64,000 bases of DNA from Melanocharis versteri. Taxonomy: Eukaryota > Chordata > Aves > Passeriformes > Melanocharitidae. Location: the NCBI GenBank assembly GCA_013397845.1, contig VZTG01000486.1, positions 1,159,816 through 1,223,815 of the forward strand. Reading direction: 5' to 3'. The position numbers and the translations under genes are program-made. Position 1 is the first letter of the stretch. Each line of letters opens with the position of its first letter. This document shows, one piece after another, positions 37,877 to 49,103 of this stretch. The notes under the pieces were generated by a model. It did no database searches. It had not been told where the DNA came from and saw nothing but the letters and a program-made list of their open reading frames with translations.

Positions 37877-40800
37877 GTACGTAGGAGCCATTACAGCTCA
37901 GCTGCCTTTCTTCTGGTGGGATGCTGGAACTCTGCTGTTGCTGGGTGTGAAATCAGGTTAGGGAAACCCTTTGACTTAAGCGGCACTGGTGGGAATGTGG
38001 GGAGGAGCACAGAGGTGATTTCCTGTTCAAGTCATAGCAGCACTCGAGAGCTAACCACAAAGCACACTCTTCGCTTTCCCACAAGAGGAGCCCATGGCTG
38101 CCATCACAGCCTGTTCAGAGGGGGCACAGGGGGGAGAAAGACAGGGACAGAAAGGTGAACGTAAGACTGCACGAAGACCAGGTGGTGGAGCAGATGGAAA
38201 AACTTGAGGGAAGAGGTGGGGAAAGGTGGGAGAAGGATGAGGCTGAGGCACGTGGGGTTTGTTTTTCAAGAAATGGGCAGGCTGCCACTGGAAACAGGTG
38301 AGCCTGAGGAGGTAATTTTGTCAAAGGGTGTGAGTGGTAATACACCCTGAAGAATAGGAGATACAGAAGTGGGACTGAAAGTACAGCTTGCCCTGACAGG
38401 CTCTCCCCCTCCATGTGAAGCCTTGCTATTATTTATCCAAACCATGTCCTAACTCACAAAAAACACCTCTAAAGACAGTATCGGTCAAAGGACATTTCAG
38501 ACTCAGTCCAGAAACACCCAGCTCCAGAAAGGAGGAGAAAGTCTTCCCAATCCACTGAAGGCTTGTTAGGAGACAGCTGGAGAGGACCATGGTAGCTGAC
38601 ATCCATTCCTTTTTGCTAACTTGTATGAAATAAAATAAACTGAATTTTCATCCCACTGTGTTGAAAGTTTGGAAGCACAAGAGTAGAACTCCCACTACCT
38701 TCGCCATGCCCTGCAGCAAACACCTTTGCTTGATGCACTCCAGCAAGAGAAAGGTTTTATAGGTATGTTTTCTATTAATTCTGAGTGACCAATACTGGCC
38801 TGAAACAAGCAAACAAGGTGAGTGAAATTCAAGGTGGGCTTGTCTAAAATAGTCACAGCCCTTTCAAGGCTTTCAGAGTTGTAATGTGACTGAGGTGTTT
38901 TGTGCTCGATGGTTTGGTTCCGTTCCAGTTTGGTTCTTTTTGTTTTGTTTTTTAATTAAAATCCCAGTGGTGACACAATGCCACAACATGATAGCTGTAT
39001 TTTAAAACACATGCTTTGAAATTATATGAAATATTGAAAATTACCTAACTGTCCAGCATTCAATATTGAGGTTTTTCCTTTTCTACCTAGAACATGTTTA
39101 GCACTACCAATTTATTACTGCTTACATCAATCATATTGAACAGCCAAGAAAACGTGAGCTTAGTTAGAATACCTCTGACACATTTGTTTTTCAAAGTATC
39201 CAAGAGTTAAGCTTTCTATTTGAAATACTGTAAAAATGACGCTCTGTGACAGTTATCAGCCAAACTGCCATACACCACATTTTGGTACACTCCTAATCCA
39301 TCTTTACATAATTTTTCTTTATTCTACATATAAATTGAGCCAAAATTAGGTTTGGCTTTCATCATTCAGCACTGACTAACACCTATTAGGCAAAACCAGT
39401 CCAGTTAGAACTAAGAGCATTACATTTATTGCCTATTGGATGTTGCTGCTTGCTCTGTGACCTACTGATGGCTTTTCTAGAAAAGGGATTTTGCTTTTCT
39501 TGGGAGTCAAAACAATTTTAGTAAGTGAAATCCACAATTCTGAATCCATATTTTGCCTCCAACAGGTGACTGAATGTAACATCGATGGGGGATGAGCACT
39601 TGCCTTTCTTTCTGAGGGAAAGGCAATCCTAAGAAGTTGAAAGTTGAACACCTTCTTCTGCACCCAAGATCTGAGAGGAAGGACCAACACTCTCAGAAAG
39701 TTTGTAATGCCTCAGCTCTCACAGGCAATGCCTCTGGGAAGGAACTGTTTGCAGAGAACTCCTGGGGCACCCCTCCATTAGTGTGAGAATCTGGAGAGAA
39801 ATATGGTGCCTCTAAACAATACCCCAAGTTACTGGCACACCAAGTACAAAGGAAAGAGCTGTATGTCAATTTTAATTTTTATCTAGAGATGGTCCTGAGC
39901 TCCAAAATTCAGGCTCTTACAAAGTTAAGCTTCTTAAAATATGGGAGCTCTTGTTCGGCTCATAAGGGTGGCTTTTCTCTCTCTTACTTGCAGATAATCA
40001 ACATGACTTCTCGGGGAGAACTCAATCAGAAGAAATCAATCTGTAAAAGCCACAACTACAAAACCAAACATAAACAGGAACCACACACACACAAATGACT
40101 TGAGTTATGCTAACCACTTGCTTCTCTTGGAATTAAGGCTATAAAGGTCACTAGACAGCAAGAGCCACGGAAAGGAATGGTTATCACCTACAGTGGTGAA
40201 CCTGAGTGTTTGCACGGGGAACTGCAATGCACATCTAAGTTTTGGCCTTTAATCACAAATCCCAACAGTGTTGGAAGTGCCTCTATGGAATGAACTGCCT
40301 CCTTTAACCATTTCCACCTCTAATTAACAGGCAATAAGAACTTGTCAAGTTGAGGAATCATACGCAAAGTCAAGTACTGGAGCTAGATCGCAGTGTCATT
40401 CAGAACAGCCTCAGAACAGCATGAGATTGGAAGCTGGAGATGAGAAGGTAAGGATGAGCCTTTCAACTATATCAACATGACACTCCTTCTTCATCTACTG
40501 AAGTTCTCCTTACGCCAATATCCATTTTTATTTATTTCTATGTTTCATTTAATCTTCTTTCCTCCACACTAGCGGAGAGCAAGGAAGTATTGTGTAAAAA
40601 CACCAAGCTCAACCCCCCTACATACTTCCACTCTTATTACTGAAGCTTTATGCCCTCTCTGGTAAACACACAGATTATCACCAACACACATGTATTTCAA
40701 TCCTGCAAAGTATATAGACATATACTAGGTTATACAAAATACTACATGCACAAAATTTTCAAGCTGAGAGTTCAAAAAATCATTCTATTTTACAACCTTT

Positions 40801-43540
40801 TTCCCCACTGCTTTTCCTGTCTCTAGCCTTTTATTCTGTATTTCCCAGAACAACATGAAAGGGATGTTTTGTACATTCCAGTACAGTTCTAGTAAGTGTG
40901 AAAGAAAACACATCAAAATTTGCTTAGAGGGAGGCCTGAAGCTGCTTCTCAAACTACTATTTGTTAGTAAAAATACGATAAAGTGGAATATGAAAGACAT
41001 AAATTAAATCAGCTGTGTCAATGCAGAACAAGCAACTTACACTGCTATTAGAAAACATTAAAAGGGGGAAACTTTCAAGGTTGCATCATATGAAATATTG
41101 TTGATATAGCCACGTATCAGCTCCAGTGGGATCTAAGGCTGGGTTTATGCTAGCAAGGATGAGCAGGTCTGTTAGATTAAAATGTTTATACTGAGAAAAC
41201 CTTTTCCACATTATATGCATTTCTGGTTTTTGCTTTTTAACATTGGGCCAGCTGTACTTGCACTAGATACACTGATGAAGCACATCTCCAAGGGCAGCTT
41301 CACCCAGAAGAAATCAAGTTTCAAGATAGTGTTACAATACAGACAAAAATACAGTTAGAGAAATGATCGTGATTTGCTTCAAAATCACATACCTTACCTG
41401 AATTAAAATAGTAAAATATGCCTTAAATAAATGAAAGTGCTTCTAGTTTTGCAGTAGAGCATTCAGGCTCATTTCCCTTTCCTCAGAATAAGGACATACT
41501 GTAGTAGCCAGTGCATTCTTTCCTCTGTATGGATCTACAAGAGAGAGACTGGACTCTACGGGCCACCAAAACCAAGGTTTCTCTAACTGCAGAAGAATGT
41601 GGTTAGGGAAACCACCCCTAACAGCAAGCAGAAGGATTTAAGATGGAGCTTGGTAAGTTAATAGAGTAATATTCTACCACTTACAAAATTCAGGCTGTTC
41701 ATTCACATCCTAATCAGCTCCTCACAAAAATTGCTAAACTCTCCCGTGTGGTAAAGAGGAACGTGCTTGAACATGCTTGAACATTTCTTGATCCCATTGG
41801 TTAAAAAAATTGATTTTCCATTTTATTTCACATTTTCTGCACTTTTTAAATTTGTTCTGCAGTACAGATCTTTAAATAGTTGAGTGAAACACCAATTTAT
41901 AAAAATCCCAATTGCAACAACAAGTGAAATTTTTATCAGATAGTCTATTAGGTACAGTTCATAGACAGCAGGGCCTGAAAACAGAATGCAGTTAGGGACT
42001 GCTGGAACATTAGATGTAATCCAGTAAGGGTAAAATCACGCCCACTAACACATCACAGTGAAAACAAAAGGTGGTTTGCAAAGGTCAGGCTATAATTTAG
42101 CATTTAAATGCTGCTGCTAAGGAGTTCAGAAAGTGAATTGACAAGAGAACCCAAGGAGACAGGCACAGGACAGATCCCGCAAGATGTAAGAATCTGAGTC
42201 TGCAAAGTCCTGCTGTAAAACTGCTTTACATGGCCCTTGGGTCCTGGTTTCTTCTGTGGGAACAAAGTACCCAAAAAAGACTCCTCTACCTATCACTTCA
42301 CTTCAGAGAAAGCACATGAGCACTGCTATGATGGTTCTGCACTCCATATAATTTCTTACATTATTAGCAAAATACTGCTAAGATGAATTAAACTATCATC
42401 TACGGTCTCACGCTGAAAAAGGTGAAAATGGAAGCTGTAAGCCTTCAGTGAAAGGCACAGCTCGCCTTTCCATGCTGGTATTGCTGACTGTCAACAAAAC
42501 TCAGAAATCATGTCCAGCTAAAACCTCAAGAATGTGCAAACAGATTCCCTTCTGCCTTGAACAACCACTAGACAAAAGCAGTATAACCCCCTTGACATTT
42601 TTCTAAACTTCCTTTGGAACCAAAACCAGCAGTAAACACATTTTAAAGTTTTTTTTTAAAGGGTAACTGAATGCCAGTTGTACAGATTTTCCACAACACT
42701 TGCACTGATGACCATCGGACTTAAATAAGATGAAAATGATGTGGTCAGTTACTTAAAAAGAAGCTGGTATTGGTACCTCTGAAAGCAACCCAAAATCACA
42801 GATGCATACTAGAGCAGTTTGCCAAAAGAGTTAACTGGCACAGTACTCAGTGGTACTCAAAGGCATTCAGTGTATGAAGAACTCTCCTCGCTACCTTCCA
42901 GCTCTCACAAGATCGGAAAGTTTTGCTGTGGAGTTAAAAGGGAGCAGACTCTGTCCTTACGCACTGAGTTTTGGAGCAGCAGCAGAGAACAAAAGCACAA
43001 AGGCAGAGTAGGTTTCTTAGAACACCTCTAATCCCTCCAACGCATTGCTCCGTTTTATAACAAGAGATAAATACATATATAAAAGAAATAATGCATGATT
43101 TTAACAGCAGCAGGAGACCCCCCCGCTGCACACGTTCCAGGCTGCAGTTCATAAGCTCATTCCCACTGGGTAACATCCTTGTCCATGCCGAGACAGTTTG
43201 CTCTTTGAGCTGCTCCCACAGCCCCCTCCAGCTGCCACCTTTTTTGCTCCCTCTGTTGGCCGTCACCAACAGGTGGGAGAAGGGACTTGGAGCAACTCGG
43301 GACACTAACACACGAGCTGAGTATCTCTGTCAAAACCCCACCCTGACTTTTGTTTTAATCTAGCTCTTGACTGCTCAGTTAGACTCCTGCGGGTGGTGCC
43401 TATCAAACAGAAAGGAACCCACAAACACCTAAAGTATTTGGGGAATTACCCAAACGGGTATAGTAAGAATTATCTCAAGAGCACGCTATCGACTTAGAGC
43501 TGACAGCAAATCAACACGGAGCTTTGTAAACCCTGATTCC

Positions 43541-44230
43541 AGCTTAATCACAGAGAAAAGGAAAAGATGAAGCAACACCACAGCAATNCGGGCGGTGCCG
43601 CTCCCGCGGGGCCGTGCGGACGGGCGAGGGGGCTGCTGCGGCCCCGTCGGCCCGCCGTGACGCCGTCTCCAAGCTGTGGGGTGATTTCTGCTGCGCCCCT
43701 CAGCGCTTTCACTGATGAGTAACTCTCCCTCGAAACCACCGTACGACGTGAGTGGGATGCTCTTGCACACCCGCCTTTTTTTTTTTTTTTCCTTTTTTTT
43801 TTCTCGGCGGAAGCTGAGGGCTAACGTGGGACATCACCNNNNNNNNNNNNNNNNNNNNNNNNNNNNNNNNNNNNNNNNNNNNNNNNNNNNNNNNNNNNNN
43901 NNNNNNNNNNNNNNNNNNNNNNNNNNNNNNNNNNNNNNNNNNNNNNNNNNNNNNNNNNNNNNNNNNNNNNNNNNNNNNNNNNNNNNNNNNNNNNNNNNNN
44001 NNNNNNNNNNNNNNNNNAGCTTAATCACAGAGAAAAGGAAAAGATGAAGCAACATCACAGCAATACCCAGCTCTCCTCCTCCAGCCAAAATCACGACCGC
44101 CAAAGGCGCGGCTGTCGAGGGCGGACGGCCCGGAGCCCCCGAGCCCTGCTCCGGGGCTGAGGGAGCGNTTTTGGTTTTTTTTTCTTTTTTTTTTCTCAGA
44201 GGAAGCTGAGGGCTAACGTGGTACATCACC
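43541..44230 (-). promoter_or_regulatory. GC-rich CpG block, candidate IL20RA promoter/exon 1, mis-assembled
   Basis: This is one of the few strongly CpG-rich blocks in the window (43588-43705 and 44086-44168), and it lies about 11 kb upstream of exon 2. Its left and right ends each occur twice: the segment starting agcttaatcacagag is at 43541 and 44018, and the T-run followed by ggaagctgagggctaacg ends near 43838 and 44230. Each copy has a single N inside its GC-rich core, and the cores differ. One copy carries ATG TTG CTT CAT on the minus strand, followed by a short hydrophobic stretch (LLHLFLFSVI) that could suggest a signal peptide. No convincing phase-1 donor follows, and the other copy has GTG in place of ATG, so I do not call exon 1. 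Confidence 0.4.
43839..44017. other. Assembly gap (Ns) in GC-rich block
   Basis: 179 Ns. The sequence resuming after the gap repeats the sequence at 43541, so the gap probably separates two partial assemblies of the same locus rather than spanning unique missing sequence of that length. Confidence 0.99.
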
Positions 44231-47200
44231 GGGTGTTCAGAGGCACGATTTTCCCCACTGCTTCGCATTTAATCGTGTATTTGAAGATGGGAGGAGGCTA
44301 TGGAGTCTCCATTCTTGGAGATACTCAAAATCCGTCTGGTGGCGGAGCTGAGCATCCTGTTCCACCTGACCCCGGTTGGAGAAGGGGGGCTGCAGAGGCA
44401 CATTCCCACCTCAGAATTTCTGGACTTATGAGAAGTAACATGTTTTTGCTGCGAGCAGAGCTCCCGCTGAGTGTGTGTGGAGCTGCTCAGTGCAGCCCCC
44501 AATGAGAGCAGGAGATGGGGGAACCTGAAAGAGTGTGCACTGTGTGCGCTGTGCTCATGGTGTGCTGCAGACTGAATGCTTGGGGAGGCTCTAGCAGTTG
44601 AAGGTGCTGAGACATCAGCCCTTCTTCCCTGAGATGGACCCCAGCCAGCTCCTTTCCTGCCAACTGACCTGATTCGCTGTCCTCCCACTTGTTCTGTTAC
44701 CTTCAAGTTTACCTCCTCCATCTTGGCACCCTTTTGCCAGTTTTTGGTCTCTTAGTCCTTTCATCACCAGCCATTTCCCTCAGGCCTTTCTGCACAAAAG
44801 GAGTATCATTTAAACAAGAGCCAGGTATCAATGCAACTGCTACAGATCAATCCACTGAAGTGATGGCCAGCATGGGTTGACTGGTGAAACAAGAGGCTGT
44901 GTCTGGAAATTATTGCCTTGCTTGTTTATCTGAGTCTAATTTGCAGAGGATGAGGAACTGTACATGGTACATATATAGGGTAATGTATATTGTAAGTATG
45001 TGTACACATATAGACATATACACTACAGTAAAGCTCCTGATGGACCTCTCTCCCCAGCTGCTGTTTCCATGTGTTCCACACTGGTTTCTCTCCCAATTAG
45101 CTGACTCTGTCACTCTGTGTCTTCCCTGCAATTCCTGTTTTTTTGCCCATTGTGCTGTCTGTGTTAGGAGGGGGGTACTTGGTGCCTTTGTCTGGATACA
45201 GAGGCCCACTCTGGAAGTGTGGTGAGAAAATGAGGTTTCTAGCCTCAATTCTGGCTCCACAGACAAAACAGGTTTTCAAAGTTCAAAGCCATGGTCACAA
45301 GGCAAGTAATCCTGCTTGCTCATGGCCTTAAGTATACATACAGTGAGTGATGAGAGGATCTATAGTGAGTTCAGGTACTCAACTGAATGGTGTCTCCCCT
45401 GTCAATAAATTTTGGCCAGATTATTCACAAAGACTTGGATGAAAGATGATACTACTTTCTCTAACTGGAAGTGTTTCCACATTCAGCTGAAACTTCTTGA
45501 ACTCTTGTGGATAAATGGCATTTTACGCAGATGTGGAGAGAGGAGGCCTTCTGTCGTTTTTTTTTTATGCCCCTACTCTTGATCTTGGAAATGTCCCAAC
45601 TGACTTGACTAATGAAGACTGCAGCCTGGCTTTAGACTGGAAACCTTGTCACAAGTGGCTGAAGTTTCTGAGTACTATACGAAGTGAAAGTGTCTCATTT
45701 TCCATTTTTTTTTTCTTGAAGAGAAAAATTAATACCCTTTTCCTGCCAGAGTTTGGCACTGCCAATATGATTTGCTATCACCTCTGACTGCATCTTCACC
45801 CATGACAGTGGAGCTTTGTTCCCATTGTAGTTTGATCTTTTTCCTCTCCATCTCTGGTTTTCTGGTCTAAAATAAAAGATATACATAAGAAATTAATGAT
45901 GGAACAATCTCATGTTAGCAGGACAGGATCACTCTCATTTACATTACAGCAAATTTGCATATAGCCCTTAACTTCCGCAGATTTACTCCAGATTGATTGT
46001 ACAAGAGAGTGGTTAGGAGTAGAATTTAACTGCTGTACGAAGTGGCTAAAAGACTGAATAGGGTGAAGAATTTATTCTTTATTATAAAAAAAATAGTTCA
46101 AGAAGTTAATTTAGCTATACAATGGAAAAAGTCAGGAGAATATTTACGATTATGTATCATAAATGGAAAAAAAATCCAATCCTTAATGTTTTGATTTATT
46201 CTCCTTTTTATCTGGGTGTTGAAATGGTGTTGGGAGAAGCTTCTGCCTTTGTTAAATAAGTGTGAGAAAGAGATGATAATCTTTCCTGATAAGATGCTGT
46301 GTGACAGGTGTTCAGCAGCAGTTTGCTTCTCCAAGGAGCTTGCTGGCAGGCTTGAGGGGTTTTTTTCACCTGACATCCTTAGCCCTAGAAGCCCAGCAGG
46401 AGGGAGGATATTCTGTGCTTGACAGGGTGGGGAGTGTTACCCAGCTTGATTGCATCAATCTGGGACTCTGAGTGCCCTTTTTTATTTTCTTTCTCTTTCC
46501 CTGATCACAAGAGCTGCAGTTGAAATGAAGTCATAGTTGTGCTTTTCAGCAATCTCCCTCTCATTCTCAGTACTGCTCAAATTTCTAAGAAATATGTATA
46601 TTTTGTGGAACAGTGCACACACAGCTCTTGGCTCCAACACTACCTGTAATCCCACGCTCCTTTCTCGGTCTAAGTTGCTGTTGGCTTTCATTGGAAATTT
46701 GCCTGAATGAGGCTGGCAGTGTCTTGCCTTGTGTTTCTGCCAATTGATGGTGATGACTTGGGTGGTGACTGTTGCTGGGTGTGTTAGCAGGCGAAGAGTG
46801 AGGTAGATGGACTGCACAGATATTTCTACAGACCACATTTATTGTCTGCAAGCAATAAGAAAAGCCCTGTTGGGACAAAATAGTTTCGGTCAAGAGCATC
46901 ACATCCTAGATGCATCCCGCTGGATCTGAGCCTGCTATCAGTGAAGATGAGAACTTTTCTGAGACTTTTCCTCCTGCCAGCAAATACAGAGATGGTCTTA
47001 GAAAATCGAGGGCCTATGCTTTACTCTGTAAATAGTTTAACTCAGGAGTGTAGATGAAAGTCATTCCAGTGCATCTAGCATCAGACATTGCCAAATGTAT
47101 TCATGAAGAACAACATGAGAACTAGAAGGAACTGGAAACTTCAGACATGTGGCCACAATTCAATCCAGCCTTGCACAACTGATCTTTCTATTCCTATTTC

Positions 47201-48013
47201 AGTGTAACAACAGTTACTCATCTTCCCCCATAAAGTACCTCTCATGAAAGAGATTCTTCATAATCTTGTATCCTAAAATATTTCTGTGATTTACTATAAA
47301 GGATTATATAAAATTTCACAGTTTTCAAGGTATGCAAAACAGCACGGTTATTTTCAGTCATAGGCCGAAAGAAAAGGATCAGATGTTTATAATTCTTTAA
47401 GACCTTGGATAAAGAGTTTAATAGATCTCATTTAAACAAAGTTCTGTTGCAAAACTTTGAAAAAATAAATAGCCCAGAAAGTCCTGCTTTTGCTCTCAGT
47501 GAACTGAAACACCTTAAAAATTGCTTCTTTGCTCTTTGTAGATTGATTGACTAAACAAAATAAGTAGTCTTAACTCAGAGCTAAAACAATCAGCATCAAT
47601 GAAAAATCATTCTTATACACAGCTGTGATTAGGAACACACCTAACACAGCTGTACAGCTGAACTACCTAAAGTTCAAGTGCAAATGAGTGAGAGTAGTAA
47701 ATATTCTAAACCCTCGAGATAGTTCAGTTGGATCTTTTGCAAATGCTTTGCCTTTTGTCTCTTACAACGTGTTTCTGATAAATGACCAAGGAGAAAGTTC
47801 TCATATACCAGGAGCCAACATGTGTAGAGATACTTTGCATATAGGTTACCTGCAGTGAAGAAATTGAATATGGACATACGCATCCTTTTGTGTTTCTGTC
47901 CCCTTCCAAAGCAGCCAGAGTACCAGTCCTGTGTCACAGAAGATGGTCCCACCTGCAGCTGAACCTCAATTCCACAATGTCATGGGTTAACTGAAGGAAG
48001 TCTATTCAAGAGA
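44231..48013. other. Upstream of IL20RA, no gene recognised
   Basis: No TE or exon recognised. A 150-codon minus-strand open frame (44269-44721), starting ATG in a good context (GCCAAGATGG), has no signal peptide or recognisable domain. Its length is within chance expectation for this much DNA. Confidence 0.5.
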
Positions 48014-48344
48014 CTCCCTGCAGTGTCCCTGGAGCTCTAGGCTTTGTGGCTTTTGGAAACCTGACCCTAAGTGGAGCAGTAAAAGCAGCCTTTTGCTGAG
48101 GCTGAGCTGCCCGGCACTTGGGTGGTGCCAAGGAGAAAGATGTGGAGGGAGCAATGTTGTGGCAGTGCTGTGCTCCCCCTGGAATACCTTTTAGAGTTGC
48201 AGTGTCCCTGGAGCTCTGGGCTTTGTGGTTTTCTCAACCCTAAATCAAAGCGTATGCCTAATCTTAAGCAGAGCAGTAAAAGCAGCTTTTTGAAAAGGTG
48301 CCCAGCAGGTATTGTGCCAAGAAGAGAGGTGTGGAGGGAGCAAT
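48014..48344 (+). repeat. Nearly two tandem units of the telomere-motif repeat
   Basis: The anchor cagtgtccctggagctct occurs at 48021 and 48200 (179 bp apart), and gagcagtaaaagcagc at 48074 and 48271 (197 bp apart). The difference comes from expansion of the degenerate CCCTAA segment in the second unit (about 48236-48265). The array stops mid-unit after ggagggagcaat. Confidence 0.8.
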
Positions 48345-48370
48345 ATTTAGTGAGTGGGGTGTTCTTTTTT

Positions 48371-48790
48371 CTAAATGAAATGGACAGAAACCTGCCAAAA
48401 TGATGCTCACTGAAATCTCAAAATCAGGGAACGAAGTCAGACGAAGAGACAGGACAAGAAATTGAAGAAATGAAAAGCTTAAAAAAAAAAAAGGAAGAGA
48501 AAATTCTGAAAAGCAAAACAATAAAAGCGAATGGGATGACATGAACTGAATGAAATAATGCGATTTCAATGAGGATCAATTGGGCAAGCTTCGGTCCATT
48601 TCCCTGCACTTCATGTTATCCCGTTTGCTTTTCTTGTTTTCACTTCATTTTGGAATTTTCCCTTTTATTTTAGCATTTCATTTCTTCAGTTTCTTCTCCT
48701 GTCTCTTTGTTTACCTTTCTTCCCTGATTTTGGGATTTCAATGGGAATAATTTTGGCAAGTTTCAGTCCTTTTCACTGCACCTTATTTCA
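48371..48790. repeat. Large imperfect inverted repeat between the two satellite clusters
   Basis: The left arm (about 48371-48557) read on the minus strand aligns over about 180 bp with the right arm (about 48595-48780). Shared landmarks are catccc.tt.gctttt, gaattttc, catttcttca.tttcttgtcctgtctctt-like, ttccctgattttg and ttttggca.gtttc.gtcc. The 37-bp loop (gatttcaatgaggat...) repeats the outer end in direct orientation at 48734, so the right side also looks like a tandem repeat of about 172 bp. Arms are diverged. No ORF or TE terminus recognised. Confidence 0.65.
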
Positions 48791-48828
48791 TCTCAGTACA
48801 TTTGGTTGTAGTTAGTCCATTTGCAAAT

Positions 48829-49103
48829 TTTCTGGTTTCCTCAACCCTAGCCCTAAGCTTAAACTTAATCCTAAACAGAGCAGTAAAAACAGCCTGTTGG
48901 TGAGTCTGATGTTCCCAGAACATAGGTTGTGCCAAGCAGAACATTTTTGAGAGAGCAATGTTGTTGCTGTGTCATGCTCCCCGTGGCATGCCTGGGCCTC
49001 TCAGCTTTGTGGTTTTTTTCAAGCCTAACCCTAAGCGTAACGCTAACCCTAGGCGGAGCAGTAAAAGCAGCCATTTGCTGAGGCTGAGGTTCCTAGCACA
49101 CGG
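48829..49103 (+). repeat. Further tandem units of the telomere-motif repeat
   Basis: Same orientation as the 48.0-kb cluster. The gagcagtaaaa anchor is at 48878 and 49056 (178 bp apart), each preceded by CCCTAA-type hexamers (48844-48874 and 49024-49052, including taaccctaagcg and ctaaccctagg). The array ends near cctagcacacgg. Confidence 0.78.

Larger units (their letters stand above)
32985..43540 (-). other. IL20RA: Probable IL20RA intron 1
   Basis: The segment upstream of exon 2 has no recognisable exon, TE or RNA gene. A long first intron is usual for IL20RA. It contains an ATCT/ACAC microsatellite (about 36238-36290) and a purine tract (37815-37876). Assignment as intron depends on exon 1 lying in or near the GC-rich block at 43.54-44.23 kb, which is inferred. 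Confidence 0.5.

Noticed and set aside
43541..43580. IL20RA exon 1 encoding a signal peptide around LLHLFLFSVI
   Set aside because: One of the two near-identical copies has GTG instead of ATG, and no good phase-1 donor follows, so the hydrophobic stretch may be chance.
44269..44721. 150-codon minus-strand ORF with strong Kozak context
   Set aside because: No domain or signal peptide is seen, and a rough stop-frequency estimate predicts a few frames this long by chance in 64 kb.
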